Of a stretch of DNA of 7,788 nt, positions 1-4,984 are shown piece by piece; the first letter of the stretch is position 1, and each line of letters begins with the position of its first letter. The position numbers were made by a program, and so were the translations under genes. The notes below the pieces were generated by a model. It made no database searches, was not told where the DNA came from, and saw only the letters and a program-made list of their open reading frames with translations. Source of the DNA: Bdellovibrionales bacterium (GTDB lineage Bacteria > Bdellovibrionota > Bdellovibrionia > Bdellovibrionales > Bdellovibrionaceae); the NCBI GenBank assembly GCA_027320785.1, contig DAHVKR010000050.1, forward strand, positions 1 through 7,788, written 5' to 3'.

Positions 1-121
1 GCTCGCGATTATCCAGCTCAACCATGCCCACGATGTGGGGATGTGTCGCCAAACCACATACCAGTCGGTTGTAGTTTTCTGGGACAAAAGTAATAGATGA
101 GGTTACGACGAGTGCTCGCAT
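1..121 (-). CDS. 5' end of an unidentified gene, possibly formyltransferase-like (partial)
   Basis: An open frame reads leftward from an ATG at 121-119 to the window edge, giving 40 codons that begin MRALVVTSSITFVPENY and continue to a segment HIVGMVELDN. The opening is a hydrophobic beta-strand (ALVVTS) with no signal peptide, so the protein is probably cytoplasmic and starts a Rossmann-like fold. The opening strand and the later GMVELDN strand faintly recall formyltransferase-fold proteins, but 40 residues cannot establish that. No good Shine-Dalgarno site precedes the ATG; the sequence just upstream is a TATATATA run. It is divergent from the gene at 347, with about 225 bp shared between them. 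Confidence 0.55.
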   Translation of the reverse strand, partial: MRALVVTSSITFVPENYNRLVCGLATHPHIVGMVELDNRE

Positions 122-172
122 ATATATAGATAAGTGCAACCTTGATACCTGAAGGCTCACTCTACTTTCGAG

Positions 173-212
173 CTACCCTGTTTATTTCCTGAACAGTGAC
201 CTTTCAGGGTAG
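173..212. repeat. Inverted repeat with 8-bp arms in the divergent intergenic region
   Basis: CTACCCTG (173-180) and CAGGGTAG (205-212) are perfect complements around a 24-nt loop. A second, shorter pairing, CCTGAA (188-193) with TTCAGG (203-208), uses part of the same right arm, so the two hairpins exclude each other if transcribed. No T-run follows on either strand, so this is not an obvious terminator. It could be an operator or a leader structure of the minus-strand gene that starts at 121. Confidence 0.4.
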
Positions 213-215
213 ATA

Positions 216-258
216 GCGTTTCATTTTGAAATACTCAGGCTGATTCAAAATGAGGCGT
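216..258. repeat. Long inverted repeat upstream of the 347 operon
   Basis: TCATTTTGAA (221-230) and TTCAAAATGA (244-253) form a perfect 10-bp inverted repeat with a 13-nt loop. If read as RNA on the plus strand, G:U pairs and two G:C pairs extend the stem to about 15 bp (216-230 with 244-258). No T-run follows. It lies just upstream of the candidate promoter at 273, a position suited to a regulator site. Part of the right arm recurs as GATTCAAAACGA at 336-347, next to the start codon of the downstream gene. Confidence 0.5.
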
Positions 259-266
259 CTTCGTAT

Positions 267-306
267 ACAATATTGACACAATATTTGTCTCACATGCTTT
301 TAATAT
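267..306 (+). promoter_or_regulatory. Candidate promoter with 11-bp-spaced direct repeats
   Basis: A perfect -35 hexamer TTGACA is at 273-278. The best -10 candidates (TTTTAA 298-303 or TTTAAT 299-304) leave a longer than ideal spacer of 19-20 bp. ACAATATT occurs at 267-274 and again at 278-285, 11 bp apart or about one helical turn, and the two copies bracket the -35. Such phased repeats could bind a regulator, or be chance in AT-rich DNA. This would transcribe the two-gene operon at 347-1559. Confidence 0.35.
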
Positions 307-346
307 CAAGTACAGAAGGCCCCCACTTTGCAACCGATTCAAAACG

Positions 347-1105
347 ATGAAAATTCACGTCGTCTTCTTTTCTCTTTTGCTTTCACTGTCTTCTTGGGCT
401 CAATCTCAATCTCCAAGCCCACGATCCCTTCTAAGTATTCAGGATCAAAAAATCTATGATGAAACTGTGGCCCAATGTAAGTCAGGGTCGACTCTTTCGG
501 CCTTCAAAATCGGATTTAATGCCAAAGCTTATGCACAAAGTGTAGAAGGTTGGATGTCATTGATCCATTTCAAATCTGCCGTTCGCGACGAGCGAAAATC
601 CAATGGGTTTTGGCTCGCACTCACCCAATGCTACGGCTACCATTATGGCGTTCTCAATTATGGCAATTTAATGAAACAAATTATTGATGTTGGTCACCTC
701 ACAACAGAAGTGGCAGCCCTTCTGACCGCCGGCTCAGCCACAATTACCAGCGCTAAATACCTTCAACTTTTATGGACCAAATTCCCTTTAGCTAGCCAGT
801 TTTTAGCCGCCGGCACGATCTCGCTTAAAACTCAAAATTTTATTACAGCCTACTTTGATCTCTACGGAACAGAACTCACAGAACAAGACAAAAAAGATCT
901 CCAGAACGTACAATCCAAGATCTTTTCAAAGCCTGATGAGGCCATCTCGCAAGCTCAGATCTTTGCCGAAAACAAGCTGCTCGAGCTGAAAAGACAATAT
1001 CAAAATCCTAACCTGACGGAGTCTGAAAGGCAGACAATAGCCATTCGTATTCAAAAAATTCAAATCGCTTTAGACAAATTAAACCAAGAACTTAAAAACA
1101 ATTAA
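347..1105 (+). CDS. Secreted or envelope protein of unknown function (252 aa)
   Basis: I do not recognise a family. Residues 1-18 are a clear Sec signal peptide (MKIH, hydrophobic run, SSWA) with likely cleavage at A18|Q19. The mature protein has two cysteines (near residues 44 and 95), a central region with two moderately hydrophobic stretches (VAALLTAGSATITSAKYLQLL and FPLASQFLAAGTISL) and a highly charged C-terminus, about 205-252, predicted as helical coiled coil (LLELKRQYQ, IRIQKIQIALDKLNQELK). The start at 347 is favoured by the signal peptide, but it has no recognisable Shine-Dalgarno site (GATTCAAAACG precedes the ATG). The next gene begins 13 nt after its stop and also encodes an exported coiled-coil protein, so the two probably act together in the envelope. 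Confidence 0.8.
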   Translation: MKIHVVFFSLLLSLSSWAQSQSPSPRSLLSIQDQKIYDETVAQCKSGSTLSAFKIGFNAKAYAQSVEGWMSLIHFKSAVRDERKSNGFWLALTQCYGYHYGVLNYGNLMKQIIDVGHLTTEVAALLTAGSATITSAKYLQLLWTKFPLASQFLAAGTISLKTQNFITAYFDLYGTELTEQDKKDLQNVQSKIFSKPDEAISQAQIFAENKLLELKRQYQNPNLTESERQTIAIRIQKIQIALDKLNQELKNN

Positions 1106-1118
1106 CAAGGAGAAACCT

Positions 1119-1559
1119 ATGAAAGTTATCATTTCCGCTCTTTTATGCTTAGGCTTATTTTCAACTGCCTTCGCCCAAAATGCCGAGACAAATTCGAGCG
1201 CCAAACAGCAAATCGAGAAAATTACGACTTTGTCTGCTGAGCTTAATCAACTTAAAAATGATTTAAAAACAGCACAGGCAGAGAAAAAAGCTGACGTTAT
1301 AAAACTCGGTGTTTCTGCTGCTACAGCTTTAGCCTTAGCAGTTCCCTCTTACTTCGTGGTCCAAAGAAGCGATATCTCTAAATTGGGATTCGGTCTGGTA
1401 GGTGCTGCCGCTTCTGCCGTAGTTGTTAGCTACGCTGGCTTCAATGGCGTTATGCTTTTTGTAAAATCAAATCAAATTGATAACCTCGTTAAAGCCATCG
1501 ATCAAAAAACGACAGACTTAGAAAAGGCAAAGGCTGCTCTTGAAGCCTCTGCAGACTAA
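1119..1559 (+). CDS. Exported coiled-coil / transmembrane-hairpin protein (146 aa), unknown function
   Basis: A Sec signal peptide (1-19, ending TAFA|Q) is followed by a heptad-like coiled coil at about 28-60 (QQIEKITTLSAELNQLKNDL), a hydrophobic segment at about 62-82, a short polar turn (QRSDISK), a second hydrophobic glycine/alanine-rich segment at about 88-115, and a final coiled coil at about 119-143 (VKAIDQKTTDLEKAKAAL). This is a symmetric coil, membrane hairpin, coil arrangement. A strong Shine-Dalgarno site AAGGAGA at 1107-1113, 6 nt before the ATG, decides the start. It lies 13 nt after the preceding gene and is likely co-transcribed with it. With the signal peptide removed, both coils would face the periplasm if the hairpin spans the inner membrane. 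I recognise no named family. A membrane scaffold or a partner of the upstream protein is a guess. Confidence 0.8.
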   Translation: MKVIISALLCLGLFSTAFAQNAETNSSAKQQIEKITTLSAELNQLKNDLKTAQAEKKADVIKLGVSAATALALAVPSYFVVQRSDISKLGFGLVGAAASAVVVSYAGFNGVMLFVKSNQIDNLVKAIDQKTTDLEKAKAALEASAD

Positions 1560-1576
1560 GTTGAGATTCTAAATAC

Positions 1577-1590
1577 GGCTCACATGAGCC
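1577..1590 (+). terminator. Weak hairpin after the 347-1559 operon
   Basis: GGCTC (1577-1581) pairs with GAGCC (1586-1590) around a 4-nt loop, 17 nt after the stop of the preceding gene. The stem is short, and the following sequence (CCAAGTTGGAATAAAC) has no T-run, so it is at best a weak or factor-dependent terminator. Confidence 0.3.
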
Positions 1591-1613
1591 CCAAGTTGGA
1601 ATAAACTCATTTA

Positions 1614-1658
1614 TTTTACCCGGGTAATATTGACAAACTGTTTTTACCCGGGTATTAT
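1614..1658 (+). promoter_or_regulatory. Near-consensus promoter with two palindromic operators
   Basis: The promoter has TTGACA at 1630-1635, exactly 17 bp of spacer, and TATTAT at 1653-1658; transcription should start near 1665. Two copies of a 17-bp element, TTTTACCCGGGTAATAT (1614-1630) and TTTTACCCGGGTATTAT (1642-1658), match at 16 of 17 positions and are centred 28 bp apart. The core of the first, TTACCCGGGTAA (1616-1627), is a perfect 12-bp palindrome. One copy abuts and just touches the -35; the other fills the end of the spacer and the -10. A dimeric repressor bound there would block RNA polymerase. I cannot name the regulator; TetR- or Rrf2-like factors are possible. The promoter serves the DUF2239 gene at 1679. 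Confidence 0.85.
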
Positions 1659-1678
1659 TATAAATGAGGTGACTGTCT

Positions 1679-1915
1679 ATGACGAGCCCAGACTCTCTTC
1701 TTTATACAGCCTTTGAAGGCGACAAGATTTTTGCCAGCGGACGACTTGATGAGGTAGCCCTCAAAGTTCGGCGTAAATTCAAATCCAATCCGGCTGCCTC
1801 CATTCTCATTTTCAGTGACGACACAGGAAAAGAAATGGATTTGGACCTACGCGGTTCAGAAGCTGAAATGCTCGAGCGCTTGAAACCCGTCAACCCCTTA
1901 AATATGGACAATTAA
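1679..1915 (+). CDS. DUF2239-family protein, N-terminal part, truncated by the IS insertion
   Basis: Residues 9-68 match the conserved N-terminal part of DUF2239 proteins as I remember them: YTAFEGDKIFASG, DEVALKVRR, the strand ASILIFSDDTGKEMDLDLRGSEAEMLERL. Family members are usually well over 150 residues and continue into a region with a G-R-P-K-L-G-V type motif; nothing like that is present here. The last ten or so codons (KPVNPLNMDN) and the stop at 1913-1915 come from the left end of the IS element, so the natural C-terminus is gone. The start is firm: GAGGTGA at 1666-1672 sits 6 nt before the ATG, just downstream of the promoter. Whether the fragment is functional is unknown; it is probably a pseudogene with an intact promoter. 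The family's biochemical role is not established. Confidence 0.75.
   Translation: MTSPDSLLYTAFEGDKIFASGRLDEVALKVRRKFKSNPAASILIFSDDTGKEMDLDLRGSEAEMLERLKPVNPLNMDN
1881..1910 (+). repeat. IS left terminal inverted repeat (downstream of orfB)
   Basis: Reads TGAAACCC, GTCAA, CCCC, TTAAATA, TGGACA. It matches the right end imperfectly, with small length differences between the conserved blocks. The terminal repeat contains the stop codon of the disrupted DUF2239 frame only just beyond it (1913-1915), and the orfB stop at 1912-1914 overlaps that stop on the opposite strand. Confidence 0.65.
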
Positions 1916-2871
1916 ACCGCGACGACTCTGGGTGTAATTTCTCCATTTCTTAATCCCTCAATAAACATCTTTGGGCTTCGATTACCTAAAGAGCCATGCA
2001 ACCTTCGGTTATTATAAAACTCTATGAATCTAATCATTGATGAATAGACCTCTTCAAAACTTTTAAAATACTGCACCTGTAAAACCTCTTTTTCTAATAT
2101 CGAGTTAAAGGCCTCTATATAAGCATTTCGGTCTGGAGACCTTGGTGGGATAAATTCGTGAGTTAATTTCTTCTCAAGGTTCTTGAGATAGAAATAAAAT
2201 CTATTTGAGCTCATCTGTGGGCCATTATCTGACCTGATCGTCAGGGGATGGTCTGCTGTGATCTTTTCATTCTTAATGGCTTGATTTAATGTAAATACAA
2301 GGTCTCCTGACTTACAGGTTCTTCCCACATACCAGCCTGTGATCTTCTTTGAGACCACATCTATAAACCCCAGGAAGAAGCACCAGCGGTTCTCCCCATG
2401 GATCCAAATGTATTTTAAATCAAATTGCCATAATTCATTAGGCGCTGAGACTTCAGAATAATTGCATCTTACTTTTTTAAATTTTCTGGATTTTTTATCT
2501 GCTCTCTTAAACAGCAATAAATTAGACTCATCACACAACCGGTAGATCTTTTTGTGATTCACATAAATGTGCTGCTCAACTGCTAGATAGTGGCTTAACA
2601 TCCTGGCTCCGCCACCATTAGCGAACTCGATCTTGGACCTGTACTCTTTTAAAATAGTCACAAGAGTCTCATCTTCAATGACTCTACCATCTCTATTGAT
2701 CGTAAACCCTGGCGGAGGGCGACCAGGGCGCTTAACAACCTGTATTGTTCTATTAAAGTAAGCACAGGACCTTGAAAGACTTGCATACAGGCAAATCTTA
2801 GAAAAGTTCGCCTTATCCTTAAACTCTAAGACAGTGGTTCGTCGTTGTTCCAGAGTGGGTATGTTTTTTTT
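1912..2871 (-). CDS. IS3-family transposase OrfB (DDE integrase domain)
   Basis: OrfB carries the catalytic domain and is expected to be made as an OrfAB fusion by -1 frameshifting. The frame is open from the slippery A8 (2871-2864) to the stop at 1912, about 319 codons. Only a GTG at 2661 offers a later start, and that would drop a conserved-looking N-terminal helical region (RTTVLEFKDKANFSKICLY, then VKRPGRPPPGF). Numbered from that GTG, the acidic triad is D81 (WQFDLKYIW), D145 (RSDNGPQ) and E183 (NAYIEAFN), followed by the family's FYNNRRLHGSLGNRSP signature. The second D and the E are separated by 37 residues instead of the usual 35. No frameshift or stop damages the domain. I could not assign a subgroup. 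Confidence 0.9.
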   Translation of the reverse strand, partial: KKNIPTLEQRRTTVLEFKDKANFSKICLYASLSRSCAYFNRTIQVVKRPGRPPPGFTINRDGRVIEDETLVTILKEYRSKIEFANGGGARMLSHYLAVEQHIYVNHKKIYRLCDESNLLLFKRADKKSRKFKKVRCNYSEVSAPNELWQFDLKYIWIHGENRWCFFLGFIDVVSKKITGWYVGRTCKSGDLVFTLNQAIKNEKITADHPLTIRSDNGPQMSSNRFYFYLKNLEKKLTHEFIPPRSPDRNAYIEAFNSILEKEVLQVQYFKSFEEVYSSMIRFIEFYNNRRLHGSLGNRSPKMFIEGLRNGEITPRVVAV

Positions 2872-3098
2872 AACAATGAAGTGAGCACTGCCACCTGAAG
2901 CTCGAGATCTTTGATCTTCTTTTGAGCCTCACGGTTGGTTTTAGACTGAGCAATCTTATCTTTGTTCTTAATTTTATAGAGCCAGCCCTGAACAGTACTA
3001 GGTTTTAATCCATGTTTTTTACAAACAAGACTGATATTGCCAACTTCTTCGATCTCTTTAATCACTTGTTCTTTTAGTTCTGCTGAGTGCATTTTCAT
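2826..3098 (-). CDS. IS3-family transposase OrfA (helix-turn-helix)
   Basis: A short basic protein (90 aa from this start) with an HTH_Tnp_1-type domain: ELKEQVIKEIEEVGNISLVCKKHGLKPSTVQGWLYKIK. It is followed by a leucine-zipper-like helix (KIKDLELQVAVLTSLLKK), which in this family mediates multimerisation; the domain binds the IS ends. The frame opens at an ATG at 3125, but AAGGGG lies immediately before the ATG at 3098 (3 nt spacing) and 9 nt before the ATG at 3092, so one of these two is the likely start. Its stop lies inside orfB, and the A8 slippery run sits near its 3' end. Confidence 0.88.
   Translation of the reverse strand: MKMHSAELKEQVIKEIEEVGNISLVCKKHGLKPSTVQGWLYKIKNKDKIAQSKTNREAQKKIKDLELQVAVLTSLLKKTYPLWNNDEPLS
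2864..2871 (-). promoter_or_regulatory. Programmed -1 frameshift site (A8) between orfA and orfB
   Basis: On the minus strand orfA reads TTA AAA AAA ACA, containing the slippery heptamer A_AAA_AAA; slipping back one base enters the orfB frame (AAA AAA AAC ATA). OrfA ends 36 nt past the run, at 2826, so the overlap is compatible with IS3-style recoding. I did not find a convincing stimulatory hairpin downstream. Confidence 0.75.
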
Positions 3099-3144
3099 AG
3101 ACCCCTTATATATTTTTTTACACATCTAGTCGACGACATAAATC

Positions 3145-3178
3145 TGTCCACCTTATATACGGGGCTAGAAGGGAACCA
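3145..3178 (-). repeat. IS right terminal inverted repeat (upstream of orfA)
   Basis: Read on the minus strand from 3178: TGGTTCCC, TTCTAG, CCCC, GTATATAAGG, TGGACA. The blocks TG..CCC, CCCC and TGGACA are shared in order with the left end, and the similarity continues inward (ATT.A, then CGACT). From 3179 to 3316 the unique DNA holds a 7-bp hairpin (3181-3198) and no gene I can support. Confidence 0.65.
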
Positions 3179-3316
3179 CTTTAGCAGTTGCCTGCTGACA
3201 AAACAAAAATACCAGAATTTTTAAACTAAAGATTAGAGCTCTCAAAAAAACCTCCCCAAGAATTCACGATTTATGACTCCAAGCGAAGATCTAACGATGA
3301 GACACTTGAAACATTT

Positions 3317-4414
3317 TTATAAATATACATTAAGCATTAGCCAGCTGAAATCGGTAGCTTCCTGCATATAAGACTTTTCTTTTCCTACGAAAATCATCAA
3401 GTCAAAGTGCGGGTAAGGAAGCCACTGAGCTCCGACACCATACGAATCAAATTGTGTATTTCGATCCGAATTATCTAAATAAGAGCGATCAAATTGAATA
3501 AACGGAGTAAGGCCCTTTACGGCTTCATAGCCAAGCCTTGAGAAGGTGGCATAGCCTCTTTGATGGCTAGAATCAGTTTTAAGAGTTTTATCTTGAAGAA
3601 AAAATTCCGAATTCACAAACAGCTTTTCGGTAATACTGATGGTCGCGTAGGGACCAAAAACAATTCTATCGTAATCGCTTTGTCGCCCTTGATAGGCACT
3701 TAAGCCAAGCCGTGAGTTGTTCTTCCAAAAGTAACTTGAATTGAGAGAGACGCCTTGATCTTTTTTGACTGACTTTTCTTCCGGCGAATTCGAAATTAAA
3801 GTCAGCGTTTGATTGAACGACTCGCCAATATAGTTCATCTCTAAATTGTAGGACTCAGATCCCTGATCCCATCCTAGTCCTCTGCGAGTGGCTGTAACAT
3901 GATCAGGCCCATTTAAACCAAATGACTGCATGAATTTTCCGATACGGCCGACGACTTGATCAGTGAAGCGGTAAAGTGCGTAATGCCGACGAGAGAAGAA
4001 CTCTTTTAAGTCCTGAGAGGAATCATTCGCCCGATAACCAAAAGTTGAGATAATCGCAAATTTCTCAAAATCAGCACCAACTTCGTAATCCGCCTGCATC
4101 GGTATGAACTTGGCTTTTTCAACCTTTGGAGTGTTCCGATAAGTTTGAACGCCGCGAAGATAAATCTGCTGTCTTAACCACTGAATTTTTGATTCATCTT
4201 CTGGATTCGAAAACAAGAACCCTGAGACTTTTGTCGAACCCCAGGTGCTCATTAATTCGTTAGAAAGCGACCGACCATATGGGGTTAATGCCCCGCCGCC
4301 AGAGGGAGAAACATGGCAGGCAGTACATGAGAAGTACCCATGTCTGACATTTTCTGGAAAGGCCCAAACACTTGCTGAAACAAAAAATAGCGAAGCAAAA
4401 ACCAAAAATCTCAT
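3317..4414 (-). CDS. Mono-haem CxxCH protein with predicted outer-membrane beta-barrel (365 aa)
   Basis: A Sec signal peptide (1-18, ending SVWA|F) is followed almost at once by a haem c attachment motif C30-T-A-C33-H34 within YFSCTACHVSPSGGGALTPYGR, then about 300 residues of alternating polar and aromatic strands (for example LEMNYIGESFNQTLTLISNS, SRLGLSAYQGRQ, ATISITEKLFVNSEFFLQD, TPFIQFDRSYL) ending in WLMLNVYL. This resembles a porin-like barrel carrying one covalent haem near its N-terminus. It would sit in the outer membrane and could pass electrons across or to the surface; that role is inferred. It is the last gene of the cluster, and its ATG overlaps the TAA of the YceI gene by one base (TAATG), indicating translational coupling. 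The N-terminal motif is firm; the barrel assignment is from strand pattern only. No convincing terminator follows its stop. Confidence 0.8.
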   Translation of the reverse strand: MRFLVFASLFFVSASVWAFPENVRHGYFSCTACHVSPSGGGALTPYGRSLSNELMSTWGSTKVSGFLFSNPEDESKIQWLRQQIYLRGVQTYRNTPKVEKAKFIPMQADYEVGADFEKFAIISTFGYRANDSSQDLKEFFSRRHYALYRFTDQVVGRIGKFMQSFGLNGPDHVTATRRGLGWDQGSESYNLEMNYIGESFNQTLTLISNSPEEKSVKKDQGVSLNSSYFWKNNSRLGLSAYQGRQSDYDRIVFGPYATISITEKLFVNSEFFLQDKTLKTDSSHQRGYATFSRLGYEAVKGLTPFIQFDRSYLDNSDRNTQFDSYGVGAQWLPYPHFDLMIFVGKEKSYMQEATDFSWLMLNVYL

Positions 4415-4974
4415 TACTGTTTCACAAGATTTAGATTCATCCTTGTTTTAACCGTAACCTCATCTGCGACTTTGATTCCCAGGTAAGAGGGAATGTCGAT
4501 TTTGAAATCAGAAACAAGAACTTTAAATTCGGTCGAAACAGATGGGGAGTCTTTTTTAGTGTCAATCTCAGCTGTTCCCTTAACTGGCTTTTCAACTCCG
4601 TGGAGTGTCAATTTTCCTTCAAACGGAACTCCAGAATAAACCTTCTTCTCAGCCAAAAAATTCTCCGGCAATTCAATTTTCTCCACTTCAAGAGAAGCTT
4701 CGGAAAACTTTGCTGTCTCGAGATACTTCTCTTTCATGTGTTGGTCACGCATTGGAATACCCGTTGTGAATTCATCAAGCTTGACCTTAAAGCGACCTTT
4801 AATTTGGTTTTTTTCAAGTTCTAAGTTTCCGACTAATTTTCCGCCAGTGCCGTTGATTTTGAGAAGACTCGGCTTGCCGACAGCGAAAAACTCAACCTCA
4901 GAGGTTTGTTTTGCTAGATCGACTTGTACCGCCGCCCAAGTTGTTGGAATTAAAAAAATAAGAAGTTTAAGCAT
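4414..4974 (-). CDS. YceI-family periplasmic protein
   Basis: At 186 aa with a short signal peptide (ending TTWA|A near residue 14), this is the usual YceI length. Typical features are the start VDLAKQTSEVEFFAVGK, the central TTGIPMRDQHMKEKYLET, then FEGKLTLHGVEKPVKGTAEI and the closing VSDFKIDIPSYLGIKVADEVTV. YceI proteins form a lipocalin-like barrel that binds polyisoprenoid lipids, including quinone-type molecules, in the periplasm. Next to cytochromes, a quinone or isoprenoid carrier is a plausible role, which is inference. GAGGGGG lies about 5 nt before the ATG. It begins 10 nt after the ankyrin-cupredoxin gene and overlaps the next gene by one base. Confidence 0.92.
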   Translation of the reverse strand: MLKLLIFLIPTTWAAVQVDLAKQTSEVEFFAVGKPSLLKINGTGGKLVGNLELEKNQIKGRFKVKLDEFTTGIPMRDQHMKEKYLETAKFSEASLEVEKIELPENFLAEKKVYSGVPFEGKLTLHGVEKPVKGTAEIDTKKDSPSVSTEFKVLVSDFKIDIPSYLGIKVADEVTVKTRMNLNLVKQ

Positions 4975-4984
4975 TTTTCCCCCT

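Larger units (their letters stand above)
1881..3178 (-). mobile_element. IS3-family insertion sequence, about 1.3 kb
   Basis: The element holds orfA and orfB in the standard IS3 arrangement: overlapping frames joined by a -1 slippery A8, a DDE transposase, and TG...CA ends. About 1298 bp is normal for the family. Left end at 1881: TG, three bases, CCC, then CCCC, then TGGACA at 1905-1910. The right end, read inward from 3178, has the same order with TGGACA ending at 3145. CTT is present at both edges (1879-1881 and 3179-3181), consistent with a 2-3 bp target duplication; because of the shared T, the exact left boundary is uncertain by one base. Both frames look intact, so the copy may be active or recently so. 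It has split the DUF2239 gene. Confidence 0.88.

Noticed and set aside
347..1559. Toxin-immunity or phage holin-type pair
   Set aside because: Both proteins have cleavable signal peptides and coiled coils, but there is no toxin domain, lysis neighbour or phage gene nearby to support this.
1702..1911. Minus-strand open frame of 69 codons within the DUF2239 gene
   Set aside because: It is the antisense shadow of the DUF2239 frame and is serine/arginine-rich with no family resemblance.
3241..3316. Possible terminator of the six-gene cluster (T7 run on the minus strand near 3244-3250)
   Set aside because: No stem precedes the T-run; the GGGGAGG before it has no complementary partner nearby.
3273..3371. 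Small plus-strand frame starting MTPSEDLTMRHL, right of the IS
   Set aside because: It has no ribosome site, runs antisense into the end of the haem-barrel gene, and does not resemble the missing DUF2239 C-terminus.
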